Positions 21,860-32,965 of a DNA stretch of 64,000 nt are shown here, in pieces; the first letter of the stretch is position 1, and the number at the start of each line of letters is the position of its first letter. Under the pieces are notes generated by a model, which ran no database searches, had not been told where the DNA came from, and saw only the letters and a list, made by a program, of their open reading frames with translations. A program made the position numbers and the translations under genes. Source of the DNA: Acanthamoeba castellanii str. Neff (taxonomy: Eukaryota; Discosea; Longamoebia; Acanthamoebidae); assembly GCF_000313135.1 (NCBI RefSeq), contig NW_004457554.1, forward strand, positions 67,718 through 131,717, read 5' to 3'.

Positions 21860-24800
21860 ATGACGGAGAAGAAGCCTGCAGGGTGGTCCTCGTGGTTTTT
21901 TGGCTCCTCGAGCGGGTCTGCACCACCGCCGGCAGCAGCTGCCACGCCCACAAAGTCGGGCACCACCGGTAAATCGTCGTCTCAATCTGCTGCGGCACCA
22001 TCGAGGCCGAAGCCGAATGTAGTGAAGGGCACCGCCGCCGGCCAACCGCAGCCGCCTCGAAAGAAATCATCTTCTTCATCGACGTCCTCTCAGGACGGCG
22101 AGGATGGCAAGACTGCTGCTGGCGGGAGCCTATTCGAGGGGATGGCCCTCAAGCCCAAACCCCAGGCCGCGGCCTTGTTCGAGGGTCTTGCCATCAAGGA
22201 AGAAGAAGAAGAAGAGACCACATCCACAACCACGTACGACCCCTGCTTGCTCTTTTATTGATTTTTACAAGTGTTGATTTATTTATTTATTGTGATTACT
22301 TTTTTTTGTGTTGATTTATTTCTTTACCTTTGGGCAACAGGGCCTCGGGTGGCGGCTCGTCTTCGTTTTCGTTCATCAACGAGGAGCCCCAGGGAGAAGA
22401 AGAAGATGAAGGTGAAGGCACGCGCTCTTCTTCTTCAACTCCTGCAGGCGCAGGCGGGTCGCCGGGCGGCGGGGCCGTGCGCAAGAGGAAGGCGGCCAAG
22501 CGGCCCGGCACGTACTACCAGGAGGGCGATCAGGTCAAGCCAGCCGCCGCTGCGGCCACGGCCGGTGCCACCAAGGCCTCACCTTCTTCTTCATCTTCTC
22601 CTTCATCTTCTTCTCCTTCACCAGCCTCACGCAAGGCAGAAGGTAAGCTAGCCGCATCTTCACGCGCAGGCCTTCTTGCTAAGTGTACTCAATTCGTGTT
22701 GCGTGTCGTGTCGTGTCGTGTCGTTGGTCGTGTCGTGTCGTTGGTCGTGTCGTGTCGTGTCGTGTCGTGTCGTGTCGTGTCGTGTCGTGTCGTGTCGTGT
22801 CGTGTCGTGTCGTGTCGTGTCGTGTCGTGTCGTGTCGTGTCGTGTCGTATGTCGCGTGCGTCGTGTGCTGCGTGCAGAAGCGAGGAGCGCCAAACAGCCG
22901 GCAACGACGCCGCGCAAGGAGGAGAGCGACAAGCGAAAGGACGAAAGCAAGGCGGCGGAGGAGGACACGTCGGCCAAACGCGAACGAGAAGAAGCGGCGA
23001 AGCGGCGGCAGAGGGAGAAGGAGGAGGAAGAACGAAAGCGACAAAGGCAGAAGGAAGAAGAAGAAGAACGAAAGCGACAGGAAAGCGAAGAAGATAGGGA
23101 GGAGGCCGCGAGGCAGCTGCAGCGCAGGAAGGAGGCGGACGAACGATCGAAGGGCTCGAGCCAGCCCGACAAGAAATACGAAAAGGTGATCGCGAACGCG
23201 AGACGGGAATTCGCTTCTTTGGACGCCGAGCGCGAATCGCTGACCCACCAGCAGAAGACCATCCTCAGCGAACAGCGGGAGCGAAACCGAGTCACGCTCA
23301 ACGTGCGTGCCTTGGTTGTGTGTCGCGTGTGTCGCGTGTGTCGTCTCGAGTCTTACATTATTCACTCTTGTCCAGTTGCAAGAACAGCTGATCAAGCTGG
23401 ATGCCGAGCAAGTGCAAGCGCTTCAGCTCGAGGACTTCGAACGAGCCGAGAAATTGAACGAAAAGATTGAAGGCACGCACGCACACTCGCATCCTTACTT
23501 GACCGCGCGCTCAAAGTTATTGTTTGATGTTGATGATTCTCTTCTGCACGTCAAACAAAATAGAGGTCAAGGAGGAGATGAAGAAGATCGCACGGCAGAA
23601 GCTGCAGTTCAGCCAACAGGTGCTGGTCTTGCATGTGAAGAGGGGCCAGGCGGCGCAGAAGGAAGCGCAGCTACGACGGAGCTTCATCGACAAGCTCAAG
23701 GAACTGAAGGTGCCCCCTCCCCAAATCAATTACTCACTCGCTGTCTTTCAGCACTAAATATATTGGCACACGCGCGTGTCGTGTCGTGTCGTGTCGTGTC
23801 GTGTGCGGTCTGATTACCGTGTGCACAGACGGAAGAGGAGGAACAGCTGGAAGCATTCAAGAGCCAGACGAGCAGCAAATTCTCGGAAGAGAAGGAGCGC
23901 ATCCAGGCAAAGAAGAAGGGCATCCAGAAGCATCTCACGTGCGTTGACTCCTCCATGTCCTATTCTTCTCTCACTTAAGATGACAAATTTATTTATATAT
24001 TTATATTTATGTTATAACATAAATATAAATACGGTGTCGTATTTATTAATAACATTACCTTGTGTTCCTTCAGTCACGTGCGCCTGGACCTGGAGATGTT
24101 GCTCAAGAGCGAAGAGACGGTGCACCAGTCCATCGCGTCCCAGGTTCGCCTTCAGCCCCCTCTCCTGTTCTCCGACTCGCTGTCCGCGCGCGCGCGCGCG
24201 CACACACACACACACACCACACAACGCGCGCACACACACCGCACGCACACACACCGCACGCACACACATGCGTGCGTGTACTAAACGCCACCGACAGACG
24301 CAGAGCTTCAAGGAGGACCTGCACAAGCTCAACCAAGATCGCGACGCCGTACAGGTCAGTAGCTCTGCTGCAGCTACTCTTCTGGCCTTGAATGAATGAA
24401 TGAAAGACTGCTTACCTCGGCAGCTCTATACGTCTGGTGCGTGGTGTGTGTGTTGTGTGCCCGCACACGACAGACGGAGATCAAGGAGCTGATGCGGCTG
24501 CTGGCCCAGAAGCGGAAAGAGGAGGAAGAGCTGACCAGGCAGATCCACGGGCTGGAGCGGAACGTCGTGCAGGTGACCGACAGGTTCAAGAACGAGATGG
24601 AGCGGATCGGCATCGAGCGAGACGCCATCGCCAAGGACAACCACAAATACTCCCTCCAAATGGTGCGCCATCCATTATTATTTATTATTCTATTATTATT
24701 TTTTATTATTTATTTATTTGTAATTATTGTTATTTATTCGTTTTTATTATTATTTGTTATTTAGTTGTTTTTGAAAAATGGAAGGAAATATTATATTTAA

Positions 24801-27341
24801 TATTATTTGGTGGTGTGCAGGAGGAGCTGAAGAAGGCGAAGCGGCAGCTGAAGGGCGAGGAGGCGAAGGACAGGGAGGCGGAGAAGCGCTTCCACGACGC
24901 GCTCACTGCGATCGAGGCCGAGCTGACCAACGAGCGCGCGGCGGTCGACAAACTCGAGCAGAAGGAGGACGAGCTGCGAAGGGCCAAGACCAACTACGAG
25001 GCCTTCGTCCGAATGGAGGCCGATCAAGAAGAGCAGGTGCGCCACGACACGACACGACACGACACGACACGCAACGATTCTCGTCGGCATGTAACTGTCG
25101 CGCGCGGACTTGCCTTTTTTCTCACTCGGGTCTGTGCCAAAACAACCACAGTTGTCTTCTGTGCGCGAGCAGACCTCGGCGTGCAGCGCGGCCATCACCC
25201 AACTCACCGCGCGAGTGCTCTCTCTGCAGCAGTACGCACAGCGCACGCACGCACGCACGCACACTCGCGATTTGATTTGATCACGCCGAGACGAGTTACG
25301 CATTAACGCGCGATGTGGGTGGGTGGGTGGGTGACAGGGAGATACACGGCGCCAATCAGCAAATTGTCGCCTTGGATGCTCGCATCCCCTCGCTTGAATC
25401 CGAGAAGAAACTCGCTGTGTCCGGTACCGCCACTATCGCATTCACACGACACGCACAACCGCACACGCACACGCACAACCGCACACGGCGCACACGCGGC
25501 TCACATCTGTTGTCTCGTCCAGGACGTAATTTCAAGGAGGCCAAGAGAATCGCCGAAGAGATGAAGACGGCCTCGGTACAGATTGAAGAGAGCAAGGACA
25601 CCGTCGCTGCCCTCACGGAGCAGGTATGTGGCCATTGACGCATCATCGATCCGCGTGGCGTGTCCCTTTTCGCCGCTGTTGCCGTGATGCGACGCTGGCT
25701 GACATGCGACTCACCATGGCACGACACGACCAACGACACGACACGCAGCTTGAGACCTGCAAGGTCACTCTGTCGCAGCACAAGGAACAGTTCAAATCGC
25801 TCGACCAAGAGCTCAGTTCAGCCGAGAGCAAAGCCGGTACCGGCCTCTTCCACGACGCCACCAACGCCACACATGACCCACCGCGCGCGCCGCGCACACA
25901 CACACACCACACACACACACACGCACAACACGCACACATGCGCACACACCACACTTCCCTAAGCAAGACGCGACTTTGTCTTGACTAAATTCGCGCGTGT
26001 GAAACCGACAGACAAGGTCAAGCTCCAGCGGCTCAAGGCCAAGGAGAAGGAGCTGCTCTCCAAGCTGGCCAGGTACCACGGCCAGGACGAGGAGACGGAG
26101 ATGTCGGCGCTCGAGCTCGAGTCCTGCCAGGCCGAGATGGCCTCCCTCCGGCTGAAGTGGAACCTCCCCCAGCACGACGATGACGACAACGACGAAGCTC
26201 TCCGCGAGAGCGAAAGCGAAAGCAAACGAAAGAGTGAAGACGACAACGTTGCGAAGGTCGAGGAGACACCACTGGAATCAAAGAGCGCGAAAGCGAAAGC
26301 GACAAACGCGCCCCGGAGGCCGAGAGGGAAGACCAAAAGAGCGAAAGCGAAGAGCAGGGCGAGCGTGCGGACCCGGCGTTCGATGCGGCCGCGGCGGAAG
26401 AGGAGCTGAGGACCCTGGCCGCGCGCCTGGAGGTGTGGGAGGCCGAGCTCGAGCAGTGCGTGGCCAACGACGACTTTGACCGAGCTGACGAGGTCAACCA
26501 GGAGATCGAGCGGGCCAAGGCGCGGTCGGCCGTCCTCCAAGCGGCGCTCCCCGCGAGCAGCAGCTCCTCGAGTGATCCAGCGCCGACGCAAACGTCGAAT
26601 TCGTCGCCTGACGAAGAGCCATCGGCCTTCGCCTCCATTCCTCGCGCTGAAGATGGCGGTGACGTCGGTGGCGGTGGCGATGATGGCGACGAGGCGTTTA
26701 AGTCCGATCGAGGTGTGGTCGAGGAAGAGGCTGATCAGCCGAGCGTGGAGCGGGAGGTGGAGGTGGAGGCCTCGGGTGACGATGGAGCGGACCAGGCCGG
26801 GTTCGCGTTTATCTCCGAAGAGGAAGAAGAGGCACCAAAGAACGAAGACGAAAACGAAAATGAAGACGAAGACGAAGACGAAGACGTTGGCGACGCAGAG
26901 CAAGCCGCTGCGGTGGTGGAAGAGGGCGCCGACTCGTCCTCCTCCTCCTCCTTCGCCTTCATGGCGCACGACGACAACGAAGAGGAAGGAGAGGAAGAGA
27001 AGAAGGACAATGTGGAGGAGTCAGAGAAGATCACGGACGAGGCGGCGCCAGCGGAGGAAGTGGAGCAGCTGCCACCGGTCGACACATCTGCGGCCTCGTT
27101 TGCGTTCATCATCGGAGACGACGAAGACGAGGACATCAGCCACAACAGCGACAACAACGACCACAAGGAGGAGGAGAGCGGTGGCCACGCCTTCTCCTTC
27201 ATCGCCGCCAGCGAAGAAGAGGCAGCACCACCAGCACCAGCACCCACGGCAGACGCAGGCAAGGAAGAAGTGGAGGAGATCGAAGCAGGAGGAGGAGGAG
27301 AAGAGGGTGAGTCCTCGTCTGCCTTCTCCTTCATATCTTGA
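21860..27341 (+). CDS. Long coiled-coil protein with UVR-like motifs and F-[SA]-F motif array
   Basis: About 15 exons starting 21860-22233, 22341-22642, 22878-23302, 23376-23472, 23564-23709, 23829-23938, 24074-24143, 24298-24354, 24474-24662, 24821-25036, 25173-25231, 25338-25423, 25523-25623, 25749-25836, then 26012 onward; about 1,190 residues. Between a disordered head and an acidic tail lies a ~500-residue coiled coil. Two segments, LEDFERAEKLNEKIE and NDDFDRADEVNQEIE, match the UVR (UvrB/UvrC-type) helical hairpin pattern. Six F-[SA]-F-[IM] motifs followed by acidic runs occur in head and tail, plus two LFEG[ML]A[LI]K motifs. Intron 23473-23563 has a GC donor. Between 26,250 and 26,330 the frame changes; either a 68-base intron (26257-26324) or an indel explains it. 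Function unknown; a trafficking or scaffold role is a guess. Confidence 0.7.
22701..22850. repeat. Intronic 5-bp tandem array (CGTGT)n
   Basis: About 27 copies, interrupted twice near the left end by a TTGG variant, fill intron 2 of the coiled-coil gene. Free of stop codons in all frames. Confidence 0.93.
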
Positions 27342-27547
27342 GTTGTTTCGACAAACAAAAACGAAATAGAATTTTGAACAAAACGGAGCTTGCGGCGACC
27401 TCGTTGCGTGGACACCCGCAAGCTGGTCTCCTCCCACAACACACAAGTAGTTGTGGGTAGCGTCGGCCCTTTGTTTTTGAACCACCACCCTCGGCCGAGG
27501 GAAGAAGCGGCGGCAGGCCGAGGTTCGAACTTTTTTGAACAACGACG

Positions 27548-29415
27548 ATGCAGAGCGGTCTGGCCGCCTCGAGGCTGCCATCTCCACCACCATCACCGGT
27601 CAAGCCCGTGCCTCCCCGGCCACACCGCGCGACAACTGCCCCGCACCTGCGCGCACCACCGCCGGCACCAGCACTGCGGTGCCAGCCGCAGCCACCGCAC
27701 CGCCCGCTGCGGGCCTATGACTCCGAGCTGCTCGTCACAACCACCAAAGAGCGAAGACGACAACAACTCGAGTGGAGCGAGGAAAAGAACGAAAGCGAAG
27801 GAGACAAAAACGAAGACGAAGCCGAGGAGGAGGCGCGACTGCAGGACCAGTTCTGGGGCGTCATCCCCGTACCTCTACCTCTAGTGCCCGCCACAGCACC
27901 CGTTGCCTACGTGCCGCGGCTCATCGTCGTGGAAACCGAGCCAGCCGGCCCAGCACACAACTTTCAAACTTTGGCGTCCCCAATACCAACCGCAACCTCA
28001 GAGACAAAGATGTCGTCAGCTCCGCCATCGATTCGAGTCGAGCAAGATGATGATGAAGAGGGCAACAACGCCGGCGAGGAGGTGGCGCCGGCCGTTCCCG
28101 TGCCCCCGCGCCCCGTGCTGCCCAAACGCCACTCGGCCGAGCCATCTCGCGCCAAGATTGGCGCTTGCACCTCGGTGCAGCCGGGGGCGGAGCCGGTCGT
28201 GGCCGTGCCCCCGCGACCCCTTCTCCCCAAGAAGCGGTCCACCACCCTCAACTCTTCGCCTCAGCTCCCCCGACCCACACCAGACCAAGAGGTACGCCAT
28301 CTTCTCTTCTTTATTTATTTATTTATTTATTATTTTGTAGCAGTTCTCAGGTTTTTCGTTGTTTTTTATTTATTTATTTCAAGTGTGTAATGGTGTTATG
28401 TATTATTCATATTTGGTATTGAAATATTATAATAATAAATTACACGATTCGTAAAAAATAGGAGTTGGTGCCTGTGCCGGCGCGGCCGCGGTTGCCAACG
28501 CGAGGGATGGCGCGAAGCGATGGCGAGTTGATGCGGCCGATCTCGCCTCGGCCCGACGAGGCCGACCAACCCAAGGAGGAAGCCGGGCGCGGTGATGAAG
28601 ACGACGAGGCAGAGCGGCGACAAAGCGATGAGGAGCGGCCGGCGCGACAGCGCGAGGAGGAGCTGAAGAGGCGGCAGCTGGAGCAGGAGCGGCTCGCGCC
28701 CTTCGCCCCAAAGCTTCTCTACTCCGACTCCTTCTACGCCGACCGCGAGAAGCAAAAAGAGGACAGTCTCGAAGAGGTATCGTGTGTCGTGTCGCGTGTC
28801 GCGTGTCGCGTGTCGCGTGTCGTGTGTCGTGTGTCGTGTGTGTCGTGTGTGTGTGCGATGGTGTGTGCGGTGTGCTGACATTTTTTAACGATTTTTTTAG
28901 CTCCGAGTGTGGCGTGAGGAGGAGAGGCGACAGGCGATCGAGCGGGAGAGGGAGAAGGCGGCCAAGGTGGTCAGCATCGACGAGCTCAACGTGCGGCCCG
29001 AGGGCGGCCAGCGGCAGATCAGGCGTTCGGTGAAGGACGACCACCACCACCGGGCCAAGGTGGTGAGCGAGGGCCGCGAGACGCTGCGACGCGAGGGCGT
29101 GCTACTGGTGCGCGCCATCGACGAGTTCAAGGGCAAGATGCTCCTCACACCCGACGCAGTCAGCAGCAAGAAGCGGAAGCAGCTGAAGTTCAAGCTCAAC
29201 GACATCATCCGTGTCACAGCAGGTACGTTTCGTGTGCCGTGTGTGTCGTGTGTCGTGTGCGTGTGCCGTGTGCGTGTGCCGTGTCGTGTCTGATTCGCTA
29301 GTTGGTGTGGTGCTGTGCAGTGAATGTGGAAGAGGGCCTCTATTTTGGCACGCTGGAGAAGGGCGGCAAGGCCGGGTGGTTCCCTTCGTTCTATGTTGTC
29401 AATGTTGTCAAATGA
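27548..29415 (+). CDS. PxxP-rich protein with C-terminal SH3 domain
   Basis: Four exons (27548-28291, 28462-28776, 28901-29222, 29321-29415) give 491 residues, all junctions in phase. The first ~300 residues carry four related SH3-ligand-type motifs (PVKPVPPRP, VPVPPRPVLPK, VAVPPRPLLPK, VPVPARPRLPT) separated by acidic stretches. A charged helical region follows (about 290-380). The last ~70 residues form an SH3 domain: VRAIDEF, FKLNDIIRV, GLYFGTLEKGGKAGWFPSFYV, with a lysine-rich insertion in the RT loop. The protein thus holds both an SH3 and several possible ligands, which suggests self-association or autoinhibition in an adaptor; this is inference. It lies 206 bases after the coiled-coil gene on the same strand. 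Confidence 0.78.
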
Positions 29416-29727
29416 TCAAGTAGTACACACACATGTGCTTACCCACCACACCAGATGTGTGAAGAAGGTATCACGCCTCTTCTTGTGTGTTACATTGTTT
29501 ATATAATTGCATTTAAAAAAGAAGGCAAGTGGCACGCCACACCATGCGTCGTGTTGTGAGTCAAAGTCTCGCCGTGTGCCGACAGTCACCACGTCCTGTT
29601 TGCACCCTCTGGAGGCACGTGCTGCCCAACTGTTAAAAGATGCTGAAGAAACGTGGCAAGAAATAGTACTAAAAAACAGCTGAAAGCTGCTGTGGTGATC
29701 CTCATTAGGTGTACCCGTACGCTTCAT
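29416..29727. other. Intergenic, nothing recognised
   Basis: 312 bases between the SH3 protein and the isoaspartyl methyltransferase, AT-richer than exons; 3' UTR plus promoter. No motif seen. Confidence 0.45.
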
Positions 29728-30869
29728 ATGGAGCACTCGTGGAAGGCCGAGTGCCGATCAAACGACGAACTCATCTACACCCTCCGTTGTGCGCTCCTCC
29801 CTCTACATTATTCAGAGATTTGTTTTCGAAATGTGCTGATTTATATTTTTTGTGATTGAAATAATAAATAAATCAATAAATCAATAAAGCGTACGGGCTG
29901 GTGAAGTCGAAGCGGGTGGAGGCCGCCATGCGGGCGGTCGACCGGGGCCACTACTCCACCGATCCCGACCAGGCCTACTGCGACCGACCACACGGCATCG
30001 GCTGCTGTACGCTTGTGTCGTGTGTCGTGTGCCATGTGTGCCACTCACTCGCTTTCGTGTCTCCAGCACAAACCATCTCCGCACCGCACATGCACGCGAT
30101 GTGCCTCGAGCTGCTTCTGGACCACGCCGTCCCTGGGTACTCCAAGCCTCTCTCCCGGTTCTCTTCTTCAGCCACAGACTCACAGCCCTTTTGCCCCCAA
30201 AATCCCGTGGCAGGGCCAAGGTGCTCGACGTCGGATCGGGGAGCGGCTACCTCACGGCGTGCCTCGGCCACTTGGTCGGCGACCAGGGCAAAGTCATCGG
30301 CATCGACAGGCACCAACACACACAACACACACACACAACACGCAACACACACCACAAAGCTGTCCTGTGCGTGTCGTGTCGTGCTGCGTTTGACGTGCGG
30401 CGTGTCGTGCGGCGTGTGGGGTGCGTAGAATTCCTGAACTGGTGGAGTGGGGAACGAACAACATCCGCAAGGACAGCCCGCAGCTGCTGGAGAAGCGCGT
30501 GGTGGAGATCCGCAACGTCGACGGCTGGGAGGGCGTCAAGGACGAGGCCCCCTTCGACGCCATCCACGTCGGCGCCGCGGCCGCCACCCTCCCGCAGCCC
30601 CTCGTCGACCAGTTGCGGGTGCGTGCGACCACCTTTTTCGGTTACAATGTAACAGACATTCACTTTTATTCGCATTCTGATTGGTTTGGCTGACGTCACA
30701 TACCACCTTACACCACCTCTTCCCGCAGCCGGGCGGACGGCTCATCATCCCGGTGGGCCGGGACGACCAGGAACTGCTGCAGGTGGACAAGCAGGCCGAT
30801 GGCTCGATCGTCCAGCAGCGCGTGCTCGGCGTCCGCTACGTGCCCCTCGTGCCCGGTCTCGCCCAATAA
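29728..30869 (+). CDS. PCMT1: Protein-L-isoaspartate(D-aspartate) O-methyltransferase
   Basis: Six exons (29728-29788, 29890-30006, 30067-30136, 30214-30309, 30429-30618, 30729-30869) give 224 residues, close to the 227 of human PCMT1. The order is typical: N-terminal helix NDELIYTLR, AVDRGHYS, QTISAPHMHAMCLELL, SAM-binding motif I VLDVGSGSGYLTA, GKVIGIDR, FDAIHVGAAA, and PGGRLIIPVG. The enzyme transfers a methyl group from S-adenosylmethionine to L-isoaspartyl residues and so starts repair of aged proteins in the cytosol. The intron after the IDR codons (30310-30428) begins GC, not GT; no GT lies near enough to keep frame. Confidence 0.94.
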
Positions 30870-31020
30870 TTAATAATAAATAATCCACCGCAGAGCAGCC
30901 GCCGCACGACACGACACACGACGCACGATACGACACTTCCTACGTATATAAATTGTTGCGTGCTCCGAACATAAAGCTGTACACATGTAAAGGTTGCCAC
31001 ACTCTCTTCTTTTCACTTCT

Positions 31021-32000
31021 CTATTCGCTGTTCTGCTGGACCGGCGGTGGCGCGGTGGAGTGCTGTTGTTGCTGCTGCTGTTGCTGTCGCATGGCGGCGG
31101 CGGCCATGGCCATGCGCGCAAGGACCTGGCTCTCAAAGTCGGCATGGCCCAGCCCCGCGGCGGCCGAGGGCGTCGAGCCAGCGGCCGCAGAGGCGGGAGT
31201 CGAAGTCGAAGGCCGATCGGCGCGGCTTGAGCAGCGCGAGGTGCGTACGATGATGAAGATGATGAAGCGGGTGGTGTCGAGGCTCGGCTCCGTCGCACGC
31301 GGCCGGTGAGCGGTGGTGGGAGTCGGGCGAGCGCGGCGTCGGCATCGGCGAGCGAGGCAAAGGTGGCCATCGCGCCGCCACCGCGACGGCGCACTGCCAC
31401 CGCCAGCGGCGCGGGGCAGCCGGCACGCTCCAGCGCCGACCGCACCCCAGCCTCGTCGTCCCAGCCCTCCTTCTTGCCCCAGCGCAGCTTGACGACCACC
31501 TCCTCGTCAGAAGATGATGTGGATGATGATGGTGCCGCTACTCGATCTTGGGTTTGCTGCCTTCGCAGCTTCTCCTGTTGCATTTTGGCGGCGGTCTCCT
31601 CCTTGAGGCGGGCCATGCGGGCGGCGAGGCGCCGCTGGGCATCCAGCTCGTCGGCCCGCTGGCGCTTGAATGCATTCTCGCGCTCCTCGAGGGTCTGCTT
31701 GAGATTTCGTCGCTGCGCGTCCATCGTAGAGAGCTTGCGCTTGCGATTGAGCCGGGCCTGGATCAGGGCGTCGAAGGCTGCGCGAGCCTCAGGATCGCTC
31801 AGCACATCGTAGGCCTGCTGGAGTGCATGGAAGCGCTGGCCCGCCAGGGGATCATTGGGATTACGATCCGGATGGAATTTGAGCGCCTGCTTCTTGTAGG
31901 CCTTTGAGATCTGTGCCGCCGTGGCGCCCAGCTCGAGCCCCAACGTAGCGTAGTAGTCCTCTCCATCCTTCCCCTCGCCTCCTCCCGCCTTTGATGCCAT
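31021..32000 (-). CDS. DNAJC17: DNAJC17-type J-domain protein (one frame break)
   Basis: Start ATG 32000. Residues ~14-82 form a J domain with the HPD motif at 43-45 (KFHPDRNPND). A charged helix rich in R/E/K follows (about 85-150), then an RRM-like strand pattern (VVVKLRWGKKE, ALERAG, GAMATFASLADADAAL). The tail in another frame reads LGHADFESQVLARMA then poly-glutamine, ending at 31021; this matches the C-terminal ERDYESLVMMRMR-like helix of DNAJC17. Joining the two needs a frame change near 31,300, where a run of codons with perfect G/C third positions starts in the new frame. The order J domain, coiled coil, RRM, helix is specific to DNAJC17, an Hsp70 co-chaperone connected with spliceosomes. 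Either one base is missing or a small intron was overlooked. Confidence 0.75.
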
Positions 32001-32965
32001 TGCGATTTGATTCGATTTTTTTGGGCTTTTTCTGTTTTACTTTTTATTTTTCTTGGCCTTTTCAGTCTTCGTAAGGTGGCGGTCCAGCGTGGCTTCCGCT
32101 TTGGCAGAGATTGCGAGCCACCGCCCTAGCGATGGTTGAGCCGTGGGCGATGCGCGAGGGTTGTTTGGGGCTCAGAACGCAATGAACGCAATGTGGCCGG
32201 CGGCTCTGAGGCAACGCCTGCTTTCATCTATCCAAGCTTTGGGCTCGCCTCGCGCAAGAGAAAGTTCTCTCGATGCCAGATAGACGACGGCTCTGTTCGT
32301 TGTCGCCACCTTGTTGGCGTGGCCTTTCGCGCCCGGAGGCAACCCCGTTTTGTCTCGTGGCGCAACAACTCGGGCTCGCCTCTTCACGCCGTGGGATCGC
32401 GTGGATTTCGCGTAGCCGACGCAGATCCTTGCGGTTTGCAACAGATTAATTGGTTATTATGCCGAAATTTCGAGTGTTACGGAGTGACCATTGGTCGGGC
32501 CTTGGCGGCTCCGGTGCAGCGAAGTGCGTGGCGTTCGTTTTCGTTCTTTTTTATTGCTGTATTTTTTGTTTGCTTTCGATTATTGTGGCTCTGTGGGTCT
32601 CTCGCCTCTCTCGCCGCCCAGAAGCAACCAGACACACTTTCGGTTCAACACCAACAACACACCCGCACCACCACCGGCACACAACCTGCGCCTTGTCGCG
32701 TGGCCTCATCTTCTCTCTTCCGTTCTGTTAAACGGACGCGCGCCGCCGGATCGAGCCGACCGCGAATCGATTTCACCTTCAGCCTCTCGCCTCGTCTTCA
32801 TCGTCTGAGAGCTGAGAGAGAAGACCCCACGGCCGCCGCCAGCTTCTGGCCCCCCGGGTGCCTCATCTTGTACAAACGAAAATCTGCGACCACCGCCGAA
32901 GAAGTAACACCAACATCATCCGTACCGACGTAGAAGAAGAGAACGAGACGAAGGCCGAGAAGAAG
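32001..32965. other. Intergenic, divergent promoter of DNAJC17 and CDCA7-like genes
   Basis: At 965 bases this is the longest non-genic stretch in the window. A 265-residue open frame on the plus strand (32,136-32,933) has no recognisable domain and mixed codon use; it is probably 5' UTR and promoter. Direct CTCTCGCC-like pyrimidine-rich stretches occur close to the CDCA7-like start. Confidence 0.5.

Noticed and set aside
32136..32933. 265-residue open frame upstream of the CDCA7-like gene
   Set aside because: No domain, no codon bias and no start context; it fits a long 5' UTR or promoter.
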